Shown: piece by piece, positions 54,654 to 64,000 of the stretch | How the letters are laid out: each line of letters starts with the position of its first letter | Numbering within the stretch: the stretch's first letter is position 1 | Assembly (NCBI RefSeq): GCF_018881755.1 | Contig: NZ_JACVPS010000013.1 | Location: 1 to 64,000 of the forward strand | Length of the DNA stretch: 64,000 bases | Source: Polynucleobacter finlandensis | GTDB lineage: Bacteria; Pseudomonadota; Gammaproteobacteria; Burkholderiales; Burkholderiaceae | Direction of reading: 5' to 3' | Translations under genes and position numbers: made by a program | Notes under the pieces: generated by a model | What the model was told of the DNA's origin: nothing | Databases searched by the model: none | Seen by the model: the letters and a program-made list of their open reading frames with translations, nothing else

Positions 54654-55090
54654 TACGCTTCCTTAGACTTACGTCAATGACTAATAAAGGAAATTGTCGG
54701 TGATGGGCCGCTATCTGAATTGATGGAATAAGAGGGTAAAGCCCTCTTTTTATTAAAGTTCGAGAAATTTTTGCCGTTAATAGGTCGGAGTAGCTGACAT
54801 GGAAATAATATAGAGGGGGTAAATGCTGCGACCGCCATACTGATTTCATATGTTTGATCTTCTATCAATTTGGCGATAGCTGCTGTTGCCACTACTCAGA
54901 CTGTGCTAGCTCCGTATCCATTTTGAAGTTGTGCATTTATTTTGTGAATTGCAGGCAATACAATGCCCCAACTGAAGTGATAACTGTAGATGGCATCCTT
55001 ATGAGGATCATTAAACGCGTTGATATTTTGAATTGTTATACGATTCTTGCGGATCAGTTGTGTGTGTGGGGGGGTCTAAGCTGAGTGCAA
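54654..55090. other. Intergenic region between cheZ and flhB
   Basis: It holds the upstream region of flhB, with a terminator-like hairpin at 54730-54751. A 72-codon minus-strand frame starting with GTG at 54892 exists but is not convincing. No sigma-28 box or known RNA is seen. Confidence 0.45.
54730..54751. terminator. Hairpin in the flhB leader or after cheZ
   Basis: AAGAGGG and CCCTCTT pair around a 4-5 nt loop. On the plus strand a T-run follows but no plus-strand gene ends here. On the minus strand it lies 77-98 nt upstream of flhB and could end the cheYZ transcript or act as an attenuator. Confidence 0.35.
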
Positions 55091-55744
55091 CTAAAAACCA
55101 AGGCTATCTAATAAATCATCCACTTGTTCTTGGGAGGACACTATATCTTTGGTCTGTTCAGGGTTAATCTGCGGTCCGTTCATGAGGCTTTGTTCAGTAT
55201 CGTCTTTAGCGGAGCTTGGAGAAAAATCAATGAGGACTTGAACAAGTTGCTGCTCAATTTCTTGTGCCAATACAGTTACCCGCTTAATAACTTGACCTGT
55301 TAAATCTTGGAAGTCCTGAGCCATCATGATCTCCATGAGGAGCTCTTTGGTTCGGGTTGTACTCTCTTCTGTTTTTTGAAGAAAAAAAACTGTTTTTTCA
55401 GCTGCTGCGCTGTACTCGCTCTGAACTGATGGTACTAAAAGGGTTTCCTCCCAACATTGCTTCAGTTCCCGAGCTTGTCTTGCTAACCTATCTTGCAAGG
55501 GGTTAGCAAGGTCAGTGGCATTAAGAACCCTAACTGCGGCTTGCTCAGTCATACGCGCAACGTAATTAAGTCTATCTCGGGCATCAGGTATTTTAGTGGC
55601 CACTTGCTCGAGTATTTTATCGAACCCTAAATCACTAAGATTGTCATGGAGCATCCGCGTAACATGACCGACACGATTAAGAATTATTTCATGATCTGTA
55701 GCTACGGCTGATGCATCAGGGCTAACTTCAATGGAATCACTCAC
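55091..55744 (-). CDS. cheZ: CheZ, CheY-P phosphatase
   Basis: 217 residues. A long helical hairpin contains the active-site motif QDFQDLTGQ with Asp147 and Gln151. The C-terminal CheY-binding peptide [11 protein letters not shown] is typical. It clears CheY-P made by the classical cluster and is coupled to cheY by an overlap of 4 nt. Confidence 0.95.
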   Translation of the reverse strand: MSDSIEVSPDASAVATDHEIILNRVGHVTRMLHDNLSDLGFDKILEQVATKIPDARDRLNYVARMTEQAAVRVLNATDLANPLQDRLARQARELKQCWEETLLVPSVQSEYSAAAEKTVFFLQKTEESTTRTKELLMEIMMAQDFQDLTGQVIKRVTVLAQEIEQQLVQVLIDFSPSSAKDDTEQSLMNGPQINPEQTKDIVSSQEQVDDLLDSLGF

Positions 55745-56160
55745 ACTGAAGCCTTTACTTTACTCATTTTTTCAAAGATTTTCACAAGCTTTTCATCCAG
55801 GGTTGCTGCGGTGAAGGGCTTGACAATGTAACCGTTGGCACCAGCCTGTGCTGCTGAGATGATATTTTCTTTTTTGGCTTCTGCTGTAACCATGAGAAAT
55901 GGAACGGTGGATAAATCTGAATCAGCTCTCACTTTCTTAAGCAAGGTGAGGCCATCCATATTGGGCATATTCCAGTCACAAAGAATAAACTCAAAAGTGC
56001 TGTTTTTGAGTTTATTTAAAGCAATAACTCCATCTTCAGCTTCATCTACATTAGTAAATCCCAGCTCTTTAAGTATATTGCGAATGATTCTGCGCATGGT
56101 GGAGAAATCATCCACTATCAGGAATCTGGTGTTTGGATCTGCGACCGTTGCCTGCTCCAT
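55741..56160 (-). CDS. cheY: CheY, chemotaxis response regulator
   Basis: 139 residues, a lone receiver. It has [16 protein letters not shown], the phosphorylation site in [13 protein letters not shown] and the Lys of GYIVKPF. This is the best match to the flagellar CheY that binds the FliM N-terminus (18.9 kb). It is followed by cheZ. The gap to cheB upstream is 176 bp. Confidence 0.96.
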   Translation of the reverse strand: MEQATVADPNTRFLIVDDFSTMRRIIRNILKELGFTNVDEAEDGVIALNKLKNSTFEFILCDWNMPNMDGLTLLKKVRADSDLSTVPFLMVTAEAKKENIISAAQAGANGYIVKPFTAATLDEKLVKIFEKMSKVKASV

Positions 56161-56336
56161 GGAAAAGTCTTTCGAAGGAATTAAATAAGTGGGGTGTAAT
56201 TGCCCTTATTCGAGTTAGTGGCAGTTACGCAAATTGGAAATTATTAACCAAGGTATATCGTTTTAAAACTGAAATCTAAGCAGTAAAATTGGCTTAATTT
56301 AGGATATGAATTAGCGTCGGTTGTAGGTCTAAATAT

Positions 56337-57407
56337 CTAATTTGTTGATGCTCGTCCAGACCGATTTAAGTGGCTTATGACTAAGTTGGGTATATCGCCA
56401 ATACCAGCAATTTGATGTACACCACCAGCGGCAATAGCTTCTTTTGGCATGCCATACACAACACAAGTTTCTTCATTCTGCGCAAGATTAAATGCGCCTG
56501 CTTCTTTCATATGCATCATTCCTACTGCGCCATCCTTGCCCATACCCGTAAGAATGATGCCGATGGCATTTTTTCCAACCACTGCAGCAGCAGAGCTAAA
56601 TAGCACATCAACCGAAGGTTTATGACGATTTACGGGGCTATTGTTATCGATTTTCGTACAAAAATTATCACCAACTCTCGTAACGCTCATATGCATTCCG
56701 CCTGGGGCGATATAGGCATGACCAGGCTTGATGACATCACCATCCTCCGCCTCTTTAACGTGGATTTCGCATATTGAATCCAATCTATTTGCAAAGGATT
56801 TGGTAAAGCCTGCTGGCATATGCTGGGTGATTAATATACCAGGGCAATCTGATGGCATTTCAGTAAGGAAGGACTTAATGGCAACGGTGCCTCCTGTTGA
56901 GGCGCCAATAATAATGAGCTTCTCATTGCTTAAATTTTGATTCTTTAAAGCGGTATTTGGAGTATTTGATTTCCCCAGCTCTATAGATGGTGCTGCAGTA
57001 GCTTTTATCTTCGCTTTTGAGGCGGCGCGAATTTTATCTGCAATGAGATCCGAGTACTCTCGGATCCCATCAACAATCGCTAGTTTTGGTTTGGTAACAA
57101 AGTCAACGGCGCCAAGCTCTAGAGCGCGCATAGTTATTTCAGAGCCACGCTCCGTTAGGGTGGAAACCATCACTACTGGCATAGGGCGAAGTCGCATCAA
57201 TCGCTCAAGAAAATCCAAGCCATCCATCTTTGGCATTACAATATCCAGTGTGAGTACATCGGGATTATGTAGCTTGATCAGATCTCGAGCAATTAAGGGG
57301 TCGGGAGCAGTGGCAACTACCTGCATGTCGGGATAGCTATTGATAATCTCGGATAGAAGGCTACGAATTAGCGCAGAGTCATCAATGACAAGTACTTTAG
57401 TTTTCAT
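56337..57407 (-). CDS. cheB: CheB methylesterase, classical cluster
   Basis: 356 residues. The receiver has the phosphorylation site in [15 protein letters not shown], a linker follows, then the esterase domain with [10 protein letters not shown] (Ser), [12 protein letters not shown] (His) and [11 protein letters not shown] (Asp). It demethylates receptors and deamidates Gln. It is in the cheRDB order with cheD upstream. Confidence 0.96.
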   Translation of the reverse strand: MKTKVLVIDDSALIRSLLSEIINSYPDMQVVATAPDPLIARDLIKLHNPDVLTLDIVMPKMDGLDFLERLMRLRPMPVVMVSTLTERGSEITMRALELGAVDFVTKPKLAIVDGIREYSDLIADKIRAASKAKIKATAAPSIELGKSNTPNTALKNQNLSNEKLIIIGASTGGTVAIKSFLTEMPSDCPGILITQHMPAGFTKSFANRLDSICEIHVKEAEDGDVIKPGHAYIAPGGMHMSVTRVGDNFCTKIDNNSPVNRHKPSVDVLFSSAAAVVGKNAIGIILTGMGKDGAVGMMHMKEAGAFNLAQNEETCVVYGMPKEAIAAGGVHQIAGIGDIPNLVISHLNRSGRASTN

Positions 57408-57446
57408 TTATAAGATGGTATTTTGGAGTAAGAGTTCGTACGCAGA

Positions 57447-58076
57447 TTAAAATAATTCAATATCACCGGAAATACTTTTAGTATTGATGTGTTGAGCGTA
57501 TTTCTTTTCGCGTTTGATGAGTTTGAGGTTGCTGGAGAGCTTAATTTTTTTTACAAAAACTTCGGCAGTTTTCGGGAAGAAATATACTTTGCGGGAATAG
57601 GACTCTACTAAATCCTCACCGGTGATTCGTATACCTTCATCCATTAAATATTTGCGTACAAAAATGGCATTACGCTCCCCGATATTTAAGGCGTTAAATC
57701 CATGAAGAACGTTACCTCCACCGAATATCTTTGCCTCCAAATTTTCTCGCCGTCCTCCATTTTTTAGGATTTCATTAATTAAAATTTCCATTGCATATGA
57801 TCCATAGCGCATCATCTCTGATGAGGGGTCATCTTTTTTATGGATAGCACTATCGGGCAACATATAGTGATTCATGCCGCCAATACCGTTTTTAATATCA
57901 GTAATACAGGCCGAGACACACGATCCTAGGACGGTAACGATTGCCATATTTTTATTGGTGAAATAATATTCACCCGGCGCGATCTTCACCGCTTCACAAT
58001 TAAAGGTTTTATCAAAGTAGAGGTTTTGAGAGATCGCTTCGGTAGGGGGGTTTAAGGCTTTACGTTTAGAGAGCAT
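57447..58076 (-). CDS. cheD: CheD receptor deamidase
   Basis: 209 residues. It has the catalytic Cys in TVLGSCVSACI and His in GGMNHYMLPDS, and the conserved KIFGGGNVL segment. It deamidates receptor glutamines. The C-terminus ends in SGDIELF, a tail shared in part with the MCP (DWELF) and the CheZ-like protein (AIELF). It overlaps cheR by 11 nt. Confidence 0.95.
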   Translation of the reverse strand: MLSKRKALNPPTEAISQNLYFDKTFNCEAVKIAPGEYYFTNKNMAIVTVLGSCVSACITDIKNGIGGMNHYMLPDSAIHKKDDPSSEMMRYGSYAMEILINEILKNGGRRENLEAKIFGGGNVLHGFNALNIGERNAIFVRKYLMDEGIRITGEDLVESYSRKVYFFPKTAEVFVKKIKLSSNLKLIKREKKYAQHINTKSISGDIELF

Positions 58077-58920
58077 GATGCGTATTTGCTTGCTGTTTTA
58101 GTTTGTAAACGGTCTTACCGCAAAGCTTGAGGTCTTCCGACTGATACATAAAATTTTCTGAGTGACCAAAAAAAATTAGTGCATGAGGCTTCATCAGAGG
58201 TAGAAATTGATGTAGGATTTTCGTTTGTGTAGTTTTGTCAAAATAAATCATGACATTACGGCAAAAAATAGCGTCAAATGCATTATGAAGCGGCCAGCGA
58301 TGATTTAATAAGTTGAGATGCTGGTAGCTAACTAAATTCCTCAGTTCTTGACGGATCTTAACAAATCCCTCCTGTTTGCCAGTTCCCCTGAGGAAAAATT
58401 GTTCGCGACGATCCTCTGATAGCTTGCTTATGCGATGAGAAGAGAAAATGCCACTTTCTGCTTGTAGCAACACGTTGGTATCGATATCAGTGGCAATAAT
58501 TTTGACTGGTGGGGTAACGGTTTCAAATACCTCGCAAGCAGTCATGGCAATGGAGTAGGGCTCCTCTCCTGTGGAGGCAGCGCAGCACCAAATGGTGATT
58601 GGTGCATTCAGGCTGGCTAGGTGTTCAGCCAGAATGGGGAAATGGTGATTCTCGCGGAAGAAGGAGGTTAAATTAGTTGTGAGCGCATTAATAAACTCTT
58701 CCAGGGCTCTCTGGTTGTGTGTGCCCATCAAGGAATCTAGATACTCTTTAAAAGATCGAATTCCTTGGTTGCGAAGAATGCGACTTAAGCGCCCATATAC
58801 TAACTCTGCTTTTGTTTCTGCTAGTGCAATTCCTGCATATTGATAAATTAACTTTCTCGCTCTAGTAAAATCCTCATTCGTAAAATCAAATTCTCGGTCA
58901 GATTTATTTAAAATATTCAT
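58066..58920 (-). CDS. cheR: CheR methyltransferase, classical cluster
   Basis: 284 residues. It has an N-terminal helical domain, then the SAM domain with CCAASTGEEPYSIAMTACE, IIATDIDTNVLLQA and FCRNVMIYFDK. It methylates the MCP encoded directly upstream, probably using the C-terminal tether of that receptor. It is complete. Confidence 0.95.
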   Translation of the reverse strand: MNILNKSDREFDFTNEDFTRARKLIYQYAGIALAETKAELVYGRLSRILRNQGIRSFKEYLDSLMGTHNQRALEEFINALTTNLTSFFRENHHFPILAEHLASLNAPITIWCCAASTGEEPYSIAMTACEVFETVTPPVKIIATDIDTNVLLQAESGIFSSHRISKLSEDRREQFFLRGTGKQEGFVKIRQELRNLVSYQHLNLLNHRWPLHNAFDAIFCRNVMIYFDKTTQTKILHQFLPLMKPHALIFFGHSENFMYQSEDLKLCGKTVYKLKQQANTHHAL

Positions 58921-58954
58921 AGCATGAACTTGCTTAACTTAATCTCTTTGACGA

Positions 58955-60994
58955 TTAAAATAATTCCCAATCGGCATCTTCGGTTGAATTTTTTGTTGCC
59001 GCTGAGATGTGAGGTTTAGCCAGTTTCTCGGCTACGGCTTCGCTTCTAAACGTGGGGCGTAGAGTTTCTCGAGATGGGCGATGATCGTCACCCTTGACGG
59101 TAAATTGACTAACTGACTGGGAGAGCATATTAGATTGCTCCATAAGAGATTCCGCAGCCGCTGCAGCTTGTTCAACTAAGGCAGCATTTTGCTGGGTAAC
59201 GCTATCCATTTGACCAACCGCATTATTAACCTGATCAATTCCCGAGCTTTGCTCTAACGAAGCAGCGGTAATTTCTGCGATGATATCGGATACACGCTGG
59301 GTAGAAATTACAATCTCTTCCATAGTTTGACCCGCCTTTTCAACTTGATCGTAGCCTTGGGCAGTATTTTTTACTGAGGCACCAATGAGCCCTTTAATTT
59401 CTTTAGCAGCTGAAGCAGAGCGCTGCGCAAGATTTCGCACTTCAGCGGCCACCACAGCAAATCCACGACCTTGCTCACCTGCTCTGGCTGCTTCAACAGC
59501 CGCATTCAAAGCCAAGATATTGGTTTGAAATGCAATGCCATCAATTACAGAAACGATATCTTCAATTTTGCTGGCACTATTATTGATATTGACCATGGTA
59601 GCAACCACATCTTTGATTGCTTTACCACCTCGAAGCGCAACTTCCGAGGCGGTAATGGCGGATAGGTTAGCCTGTTTGGCATTTTCTGCATTTTGTTTAA
59701 CTGTTGATGCGAGCTCTTCCATACTCGAGGCGGTTTCTTCTAAAGACGCAGCCTGTTCCTCTGTGCGTTGTGAGAGATCGGCGTTTCCGATGGATATTTC
59801 CTTGGTGGCGGTATTAATTGTTTCGCTAGCATCTTTAATTTGCGAAATAATTTCTTCCATGCTATCGAGAAGTTCATTAAGGCTATTGCAAAGAAGCCCA
59901 ATTTCACCGGTCTTTCCACTCATGGGGATTCGCAGTGTAAGGTTATTATTCTTTGCCGCCATCACAATGGTTTGTATTTCTTCTACATAATTCATCAAAA
60001 TTTGCTTATTTACAGCATGATGGTCTGCCTCAAGGCTTAGGGCAGCTTGCGCGGTTGTATCAAGCGTAGAATTAATGCGCTCAACCATAATTTTGAAATC
60101 GCCTTGATATTGTTCGGCGTGAATACGTGTATTCGAATGGCCCTCGATAACGGATTTTTCTAAAATCTGGGTATCGAGATATAGCAGTTTGAACTTTTCC
60201 TGTATAGATTTAATGGCTGCGAGAGCGCTAGAATGGTCGCCATGCTCTAGCTGAATCCTAAAATCGAGATCTCCACTGGCGATCCGATTTAAAGTTTTGG
60301 TTAACTCTTCTGGTTCACCGCCTAAGCTACGTTTTAGGGATTGGGTAATATTGAATCCAAACCAAGTCATTATTCCAAAGCTAGAGAGTGTTATTAATAA
60401 GCTAATAATTAGGGCGCTCTGAAAGCGGCTGACGCTCTCCCTATAAGCTTCAAGTGCAAGATCAAATTGAATTTTTACCAATCCATCAATCTCTAGGTTG
60501 GATCCATTAATTAATTCAGTAATATGTGAGCTTAATTTAACTGCCTCATTCACATTGTTGCCCTGTATATACACCATCGCTGGTTTTAAAACAGTATTAA
60601 GTAATTTTGTATAACCCTCGGAAAATTTATTAGCCAATAACTTCTCTTCAGGCGTTAAGGCTGTAGCTAGAAAATTTTTCCATAATCCATCCGATGAGGA
60701 TATATTCTTCTCTAAGATACTTATCAATTGGATGGTGCTCTCAGATTCAGGCGAACCAGCCATTGGCTTACTGTCGTAAATTGCAGATTTTAGTAAATTT
60801 TGGTCATCCAGCAAAAGGCCTGAAATAGCATTTAAATTACGAATAGGAACCATCCGATCTTCGTAAATCGATTTGATGTTTTCTGCAGAATGGTAAAGCC
60901 CAATATTGGCCAGCATTGTGATAGCAGCCATAGCTAGAGTGGCAATGGCAACAATGCCCAATAATTTTTTTCTCGCGCTCAAATTTGCGAACAT
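58955..60994 (-). CDS. Transmembrane methyl-accepting chemotaxis protein
   Basis: 679 residues. TM1 (about 12-32) and TM2 (about 190-212) flank a periplasmic four-helix-bundle-like ligand domain. A long HAMP-like linker (about 212-380) follows, then the MCP signalling tip ([20 protein letters not shown]). The C-terminus DADWELF matches the WxxF-type pentapeptide that tethers CheR. It is the only transmembrane receptor in the window. The ligand is unknown. It sits between cheW and cheR. Confidence 0.94.
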   Translation of the reverse strand: MFANLSARKKLLGIVAIATLAMAAITMLANIGLYHSAENIKSIYEDRMVPIRNLNAISGLLLDDQNLLKSAIYDSKPMAGSPESESTIQLISILEKNISSSDGLWKNFLATALTPEEKLLANKFSEGYTKLLNTVLKPAMVYIQGNNVNEAVKLSSHITELINGSNLEIDGLVKIQFDLALEAYRESVSRFQSALIISLLITLSSFGIMTWFGFNITQSLKRSLGGEPEELTKTLNRIASGDLDFRIQLEHGDHSSALAAIKSIQEKFKLLYLDTQILEKSVIEGHSNTRIHAEQYQGDFKIMVERINSTLDTTAQAALSLEADHHAVNKQILMNYVEEIQTIVMAAKNNNLTLRIPMSGKTGEIGLLCNSLNELLDSMEEIISQIKDASETINTATKEISIGNADLSQRTEEQAASLEETASSMEELASTVKQNAENAKQANLSAITASEVALRGGKAIKDVVATMVNINNSASKIEDIVSVIDGIAFQTNILALNAAVEAARAGEQGRGFAVVAAEVRNLAQRSASAAKEIKGLIGASVKNTAQGYDQVEKAGQTMEEIVISTQRVSDIIAEITAASLEQSSGIDQVNNAVGQMDSVTQQNAALVEQAAAAAESLMEQSNMLSQSVSQFTVKGDDHRPSRETLRPTFRSEAVAEKLAKPHISAATKNSTEDADWELF

Positions 60995-61036
60995 GATGAT
61001 TTCCTATAAATTACTAAAATGATGGCGGTCGATTGA

Positions 61037-61543
61037 TTAAATGACGGCCGCTGATTCGAACAATGCCATTTCGTGGCTATCCATTAGCTGCTCAATGTCG
61101 ACAAGAATGAGCATCCTATCCTCGATACTGGCTAGACCTATGATGTATCTGGTATCGATTCCGGAAACAATGTCCGGTACAGGGCGAATTTCATTCACAC
61201 CAAGATGCAATACATCAGATACCCCATCTACAACGATGCCAACAATGCGATCACTCATATTTAAGATGATCACAACGGTAAATTCATCGTAAGAGATTCT
61301 TTCAAGGTGCAACTTGATTCGCAAGTCAACGATCGGAACTATATGTCCGCGAAGGTTTATAACACCTTTAATAAATTCTGGAGTATTGGCAATACTCGTC
61401 ACAGAGTCGTACCCACGGATCTCCTGCACCTTCAAAATATCGATGCCGTATATTTCACTGCCAAGTACAAAAGTAAGAAATTCTTGGGATTCTAATGATG
61501 GGTTGGTCATCTTGTTGTTTTCTAATTCACCGTTCTGATTCAT
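61037..61543 (-). CDS. cheW: CheW coupling protein, classical cluster
   Basis: 168 residues with one CheW domain: [44 protein letters not shown] and a C-terminal VDGVSDVL segment. It couples MCP to CheA. Its start overlaps the cheA stop region, and mcp follows. Confidence 0.95.
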   Translation of the reverse strand: MNQNGELENNKMTNPSLESQEFLTFVLGSEIYGIDILKVQEIRGYDSVTSIANTPEFIKGVINLRGHIVPIVDLRIKLHLERISYDEFTVVIILNMSDRIVGIVVDGVSDVLHLGVNEIRPVPDIVSGIDTRYIIGLASIEDRMLILVDIEQLMDSHEMALFESAAVI

Positions 61544-63555
61544 TAAAAGGCGCCTTCTAATTGATTGTGTTGACCCATCTTGAGAATGGCTGGTACGTCA
61601 AGAATTAACGCTACCGAACCGTCGCCCATAATGGTTGCGCCAGCTATGCCCTGAATTTTTTTAAAATTAGTTTCAAGGCTCTTAATGACAACTTGCTGTT
61701 GACCTACTAGACCATCAACAAATAGCGCTGCTTTGTTTCCCTCCGCTTCAATAATGACGAGTACGCCATCAGCTGGGTTTTTAACTAGGGTTGCATGATT
61801 AAAAATTGCCTGTAACGGGATTATTGGGAGATATTCACCTCTCACATGAATCATTAAGCCCTCGCCAGCCACGGTATTAATATCTTGTGCGCGCGGTTTC
61901 ATGGTTTCGATGATTAAACCCAATGGAACGATAAAGATATTCCCCCCCAATGAAAGGGACATTCCATCCATAATGGCTAGTGTTAAGGGCATTGAGATGG
62001 TTATGGTTGTGCCATACCCAGCAGAAGATTTAATTTGGATGCTACCGCCAAGGGCAGCAACATTTCGCTTGACTACATCCATGCCAACACCGCGACCCGA
62101 TACATCGGTAATGGCCTCAGCGGTTGTGAATCCGGGCGCAAAAATCAACTGCCATACCTCTTCATCTGAGGCATCATCGGACACGGGGATGCCATTTTGA
62201 TGAGCCTTACTCAAAATGCGCTCACGGTTTAATCCTGCTCCATCATCGCTTATCTCGATGACGATATTGCCGCCCCGATTGGATGCCGAAAGAGTAAGTA
62301 GACCAGTTTCATTCTTGCCTTGTAATTTTCTAATCTCTGGTAATTCAATGCCATGGTCGATGCTATTTTTAACAAGGTGCGTTAGCGGATCGATAATGCG
62401 CTCAATGAGGCCTTTATCCAATTCTGTACTAGCACCGTCGGTAGCAAGTTCAATTTTCTTATTTAACTTTCCAGCTAAATCACGAACTAGCCTGGGGAAT
62501 CGCGAAAATACATACTCCATCGGCATCATCCGAATAGACATTACAGTTTCTTGTAGGTCACGTGTATTGCGATTCAGTTGGCCAATGCTTTGAGCAAGGC
62601 TTTCATTCTCCGTGGGATCTAGTCGCATTACCTTTTGCTCAATCATTGCTTGGGTGATGACTAGTTCGCCGATAAGATTAATGAGTTGATCTACCTTTTC
62701 AATGCCTACACGAATTGAAGCTGCCTCTTGAGTAACTAAGGTCTTGGGATCCAATTTTTTTTCTTGGCTTACATCATTAAATGAAACTCCCACTTCTGGT
62801 ATTAAGTGCGCTTTAGGTATGGGAGCGGTAATATCTATAAATAATTCAAAACCATCTTTCTCAGCCTCACCTGTTAATTTAGAATCTGACTCTTGAGTAG
62901 TTTCAGTAAGGATGAGATCTTCCGGCTCAACAATAAAAGAGCAGATAGATACAATACTTTCAGGTGTATCGCTTGTATCGAGTGAAAATACGGTAATACC
63001 GTTTTTCATTTTGATATGACTAACTTTTCCTAATAATTCTAGTTCGGCATGGAGATTGAGAACGTCATTATCTTTGATCGTTGGTAATTCAAGTCGATAG
63101 TATCGGATGTCCGCAATAATTTTAGCGCCCACATCTCTCTTGGCATTTGTGCTGTATCCAGATTCCTTAATATTCGTAAGGGCTTGTAATTGCATCTTGA
63201 TTTGCGCTTCAGTATCACGATCTACGGAGTCTCCTGAGCGATAGCCATTTAATTGTGACTGGATAGCATCTTTTGCCAAAAGCAGGGTGTCAATATGCTG
63301 CTGCGTGACAGTAATTTCATGGTTGCGTATTTTGTCTAATAGATTTTCAAAGATATGGGTGAGTTCAGTTACATCATTAAATCCAAATGTAGTGGCGCCG
63401 CCCTTAATCGAATGCGCAGCCCTAAAAATGGCATTGAGATTCTCTATATCGGGATCTTCGACATTGAGTGATATGAGGTGTTGCTCTGCTTGTGCGAGCA
63501 GATCCTCAGCCTCTTCATAAAAGGCTTGATAAAACTGGCTCATGTCGATAGTCAT
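61543..63555 (-). CDS. cheA: CheA kinase, classical cluster
   Basis: 670 residues. The Hpt domain has His48 in [13 protein letters not shown]. Dimerisation, HATPase ([16 protein letters not shown] and [10 protein letters not shown]) and the CheW-like regulatory domain follow. A P2-like segment lies between about 150 and 240. It phosphorylates CheY and CheB of this cluster. It starts 20 nt after the upstream cheY. Confidence 0.96.
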   Translation of the reverse strand: MTIDMSQFYQAFYEEAEDLLAQAEQHLISLNVEDPDIENLNAIFRAAHSIKGGATTFGFNDVTELTHIFENLLDKIRNHEITVTQQHIDTLLLAKDAIQSQLNGYRSGDSVDRDTEAQIKMQLQALTNIKESGYSTNAKRDVGAKIIADIRYYRLELPTIKDNDVLNLHAELELLGKVSHIKMKNGITVFSLDTSDTPESIVSICSFIVEPEDLILTETTQESDSKLTGEAEKDGFELFIDITAPIPKAHLIPEVGVSFNDVSQEKKLDPKTLVTQEAASIRVGIEKVDQLINLIGELVITQAMIEQKVMRLDPTENESLAQSIGQLNRNTRDLQETVMSIRMMPMEYVFSRFPRLVRDLAGKLNKKIELATDGASTELDKGLIERIIDPLTHLVKNSIDHGIELPEIRKLQGKNETGLLTLSASNRGGNIVIEISDDGAGLNRERILSKAHQNGIPVSDDASDEEVWQLIFAPGFTTAEAITDVSGRGVGMDVVKRNVAALGGSIQIKSSAGYGTTITISMPLTLAIMDGMSLSLGGNIFIVPLGLIIETMKPRAQDINTVAGEGLMIHVRGEYLPIIPLQAIFNHATLVKNPADGVLVIIEAEGNKAALFVDGLVGQQQVVIKSLETNFKKIQGIAGATIMGDGSVALILDVPAILKMGQHNQLEGAF

Positions 63556-63575
63556 AACTGTCTATATCTCAGGCG

Positions 63576-63941
63576 TTAGTTAATCACTTTTTGAATCACC
63601 TCAATGAGGCGGATGGGGTCAAATGGCTTTATTAGCCAGCCAGTTGCTCCTGCTGCCTTCCCTTTTAACTTCATGTCATCACTTGATTCTGTGGTGAGCA
63701 TGAGAATGGGGGTCTTTTGATACAAGGGCAACTCCCGTAAATTTTGAATGAGGGTGAGACCATCCATGATTGGCATATTCTGATCAGTTAAAACCAAATC
63801 TACTTGCTGCTCATTTGCTTTTTCAAGCGCATCCTGACCATCTAACGCTTGGATTACTTTGTACCCAGAGGATGTGAGCGTAAATGCAACCATTTGCCGC
63901 ATTGAGCTGGAATCATCTACCACTAGTATTATTTTCGACAT
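63576..63941 (-). CDS. CheY-like response regulator at the head of the che operon
   Basis: 121 residues, a lone receiver domain: VVDDSSSMRQMV, the phosphorylation site in LVLTDQNMPIMDG and the Lys in LIKPFDPI. It is the first gene of the classical cluster, close to the window end, so its promoter is mostly outside. It may be a phosphate sink or a second output regulator beside the CheY at 55.7 kb. Confidence 0.94.
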   Translation of the reverse strand: MSKIILVVDDSSSMRQMVAFTLTSSGYKVIQALDGQDALEKANEQQVDLVLTDQNMPIMDGLTLIQNLRELPLYQKTPILMLTTESSDDMKLKGKAAGATGWLIKPFDPIRLIEVIQKVIN

Positions 63942-64000
63942 TGAGTACTCGTATTCACGGATGGATTTGAACCTATAGAAAATATCGCAGGTAGCGTGAT

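Noticed and set aside
54674..54892. 72-codon minus-strand frame between cheZ and flhB, GTG start, stop 20 nt before flhB
   Set aside because: Weak ribosome-binding site, no recognisable family and unusual composition in the second half. It could be real but the evidence is too thin.

Overview
The window looks like a chromosomal segment of a low-GC betaproteobacterium of the Burkholderiales, most like a motile Polynucleobacter-type freshwater species. This rests on gene order (fliE divergent from fliFGHIJK, polar-type flhBAFG-fliA-motCD, an F7-like che operon), moderate base composition and protein style. No taxonomic marker is present, so the assignment is an inference.

Layout. 1-8 kb: a tRNA-Gln(TTG), a small membrane-anchored coiled-coil protein, a soluble histidine kinase, a triple-PAS hybrid kinase (minus strand), a small repeat protein, an EAL-HDOD protein and a LuxR-type response regulator. 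8-22.7 kb: export and basal-body genes fliT, a fliK-like gene, an flhB-like gene, fliE (minus), then fliFGHIJK, a BLUF blue-light receptor gene, and fliLMNOPQR. A 1.25-kb IS200/IS605-family element with a tnpB carrying one amber codon sits exactly between the flhB-like gene and fliE. 22.8-27.4 kb (minus): a fliS-like gene, two near-identical short flagellins, a third flagellin-like gene, flgM and flgA. 27.5-35 kb: flgBCDEFGHIJ. 35.4-46.9 kb: a second chemosensory operon with an unusual set of parts. 47-54.7 kb (minus): motD, motC, fliA, flhG, flhF, flhA, flhB. 55-64 kb (minus): a classical chemotaxis set running cheY-cheA-cheW-mcp-cheR-cheD-cheB, then cheY-cheZ.

How they work together. The window encodes most of a polar flagellum: export gate (FliPQR, FlhAB), ATPase complex (FliHIJ), MS- and C-ring (FliFGMN), rod, hook and rings (Flg), stator (MotCD), sigma-28 and its anti-sigma factor (FliA/FlgM), placement factors (FlhFG) and filament. 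flgK, flgL, fliD and flhDC are not in the window. The classical che cluster should set CheY-P for the switch.

Most interesting: the second chemosensory operon (35.4-46.9 kb). Its only receptor has no transmembrane or ligand domain and carries two MCP signalling tips exactly 300 residues apart. It is followed by a three-CheW-domain protein, CheB, a HEAT-repeat protein, CheR, a CheY, a large CheA with an unassigned middle, a small STAS-like protein, another CheY, a two-TM protein with a CheZ-like active-site motif, and a ParA ATPase. I read it as a candidate ParA-positioned cytoplasmic array with a membrane-bound phosphatase. Other notable points: a complete BLUF photoreceptor inside the fli operon; a near-consensus LexA box overlapping the tnpB -10 element; an FlhG that has lost its P-loop; and paired, compensated hairpins in the two flagellin leaders.
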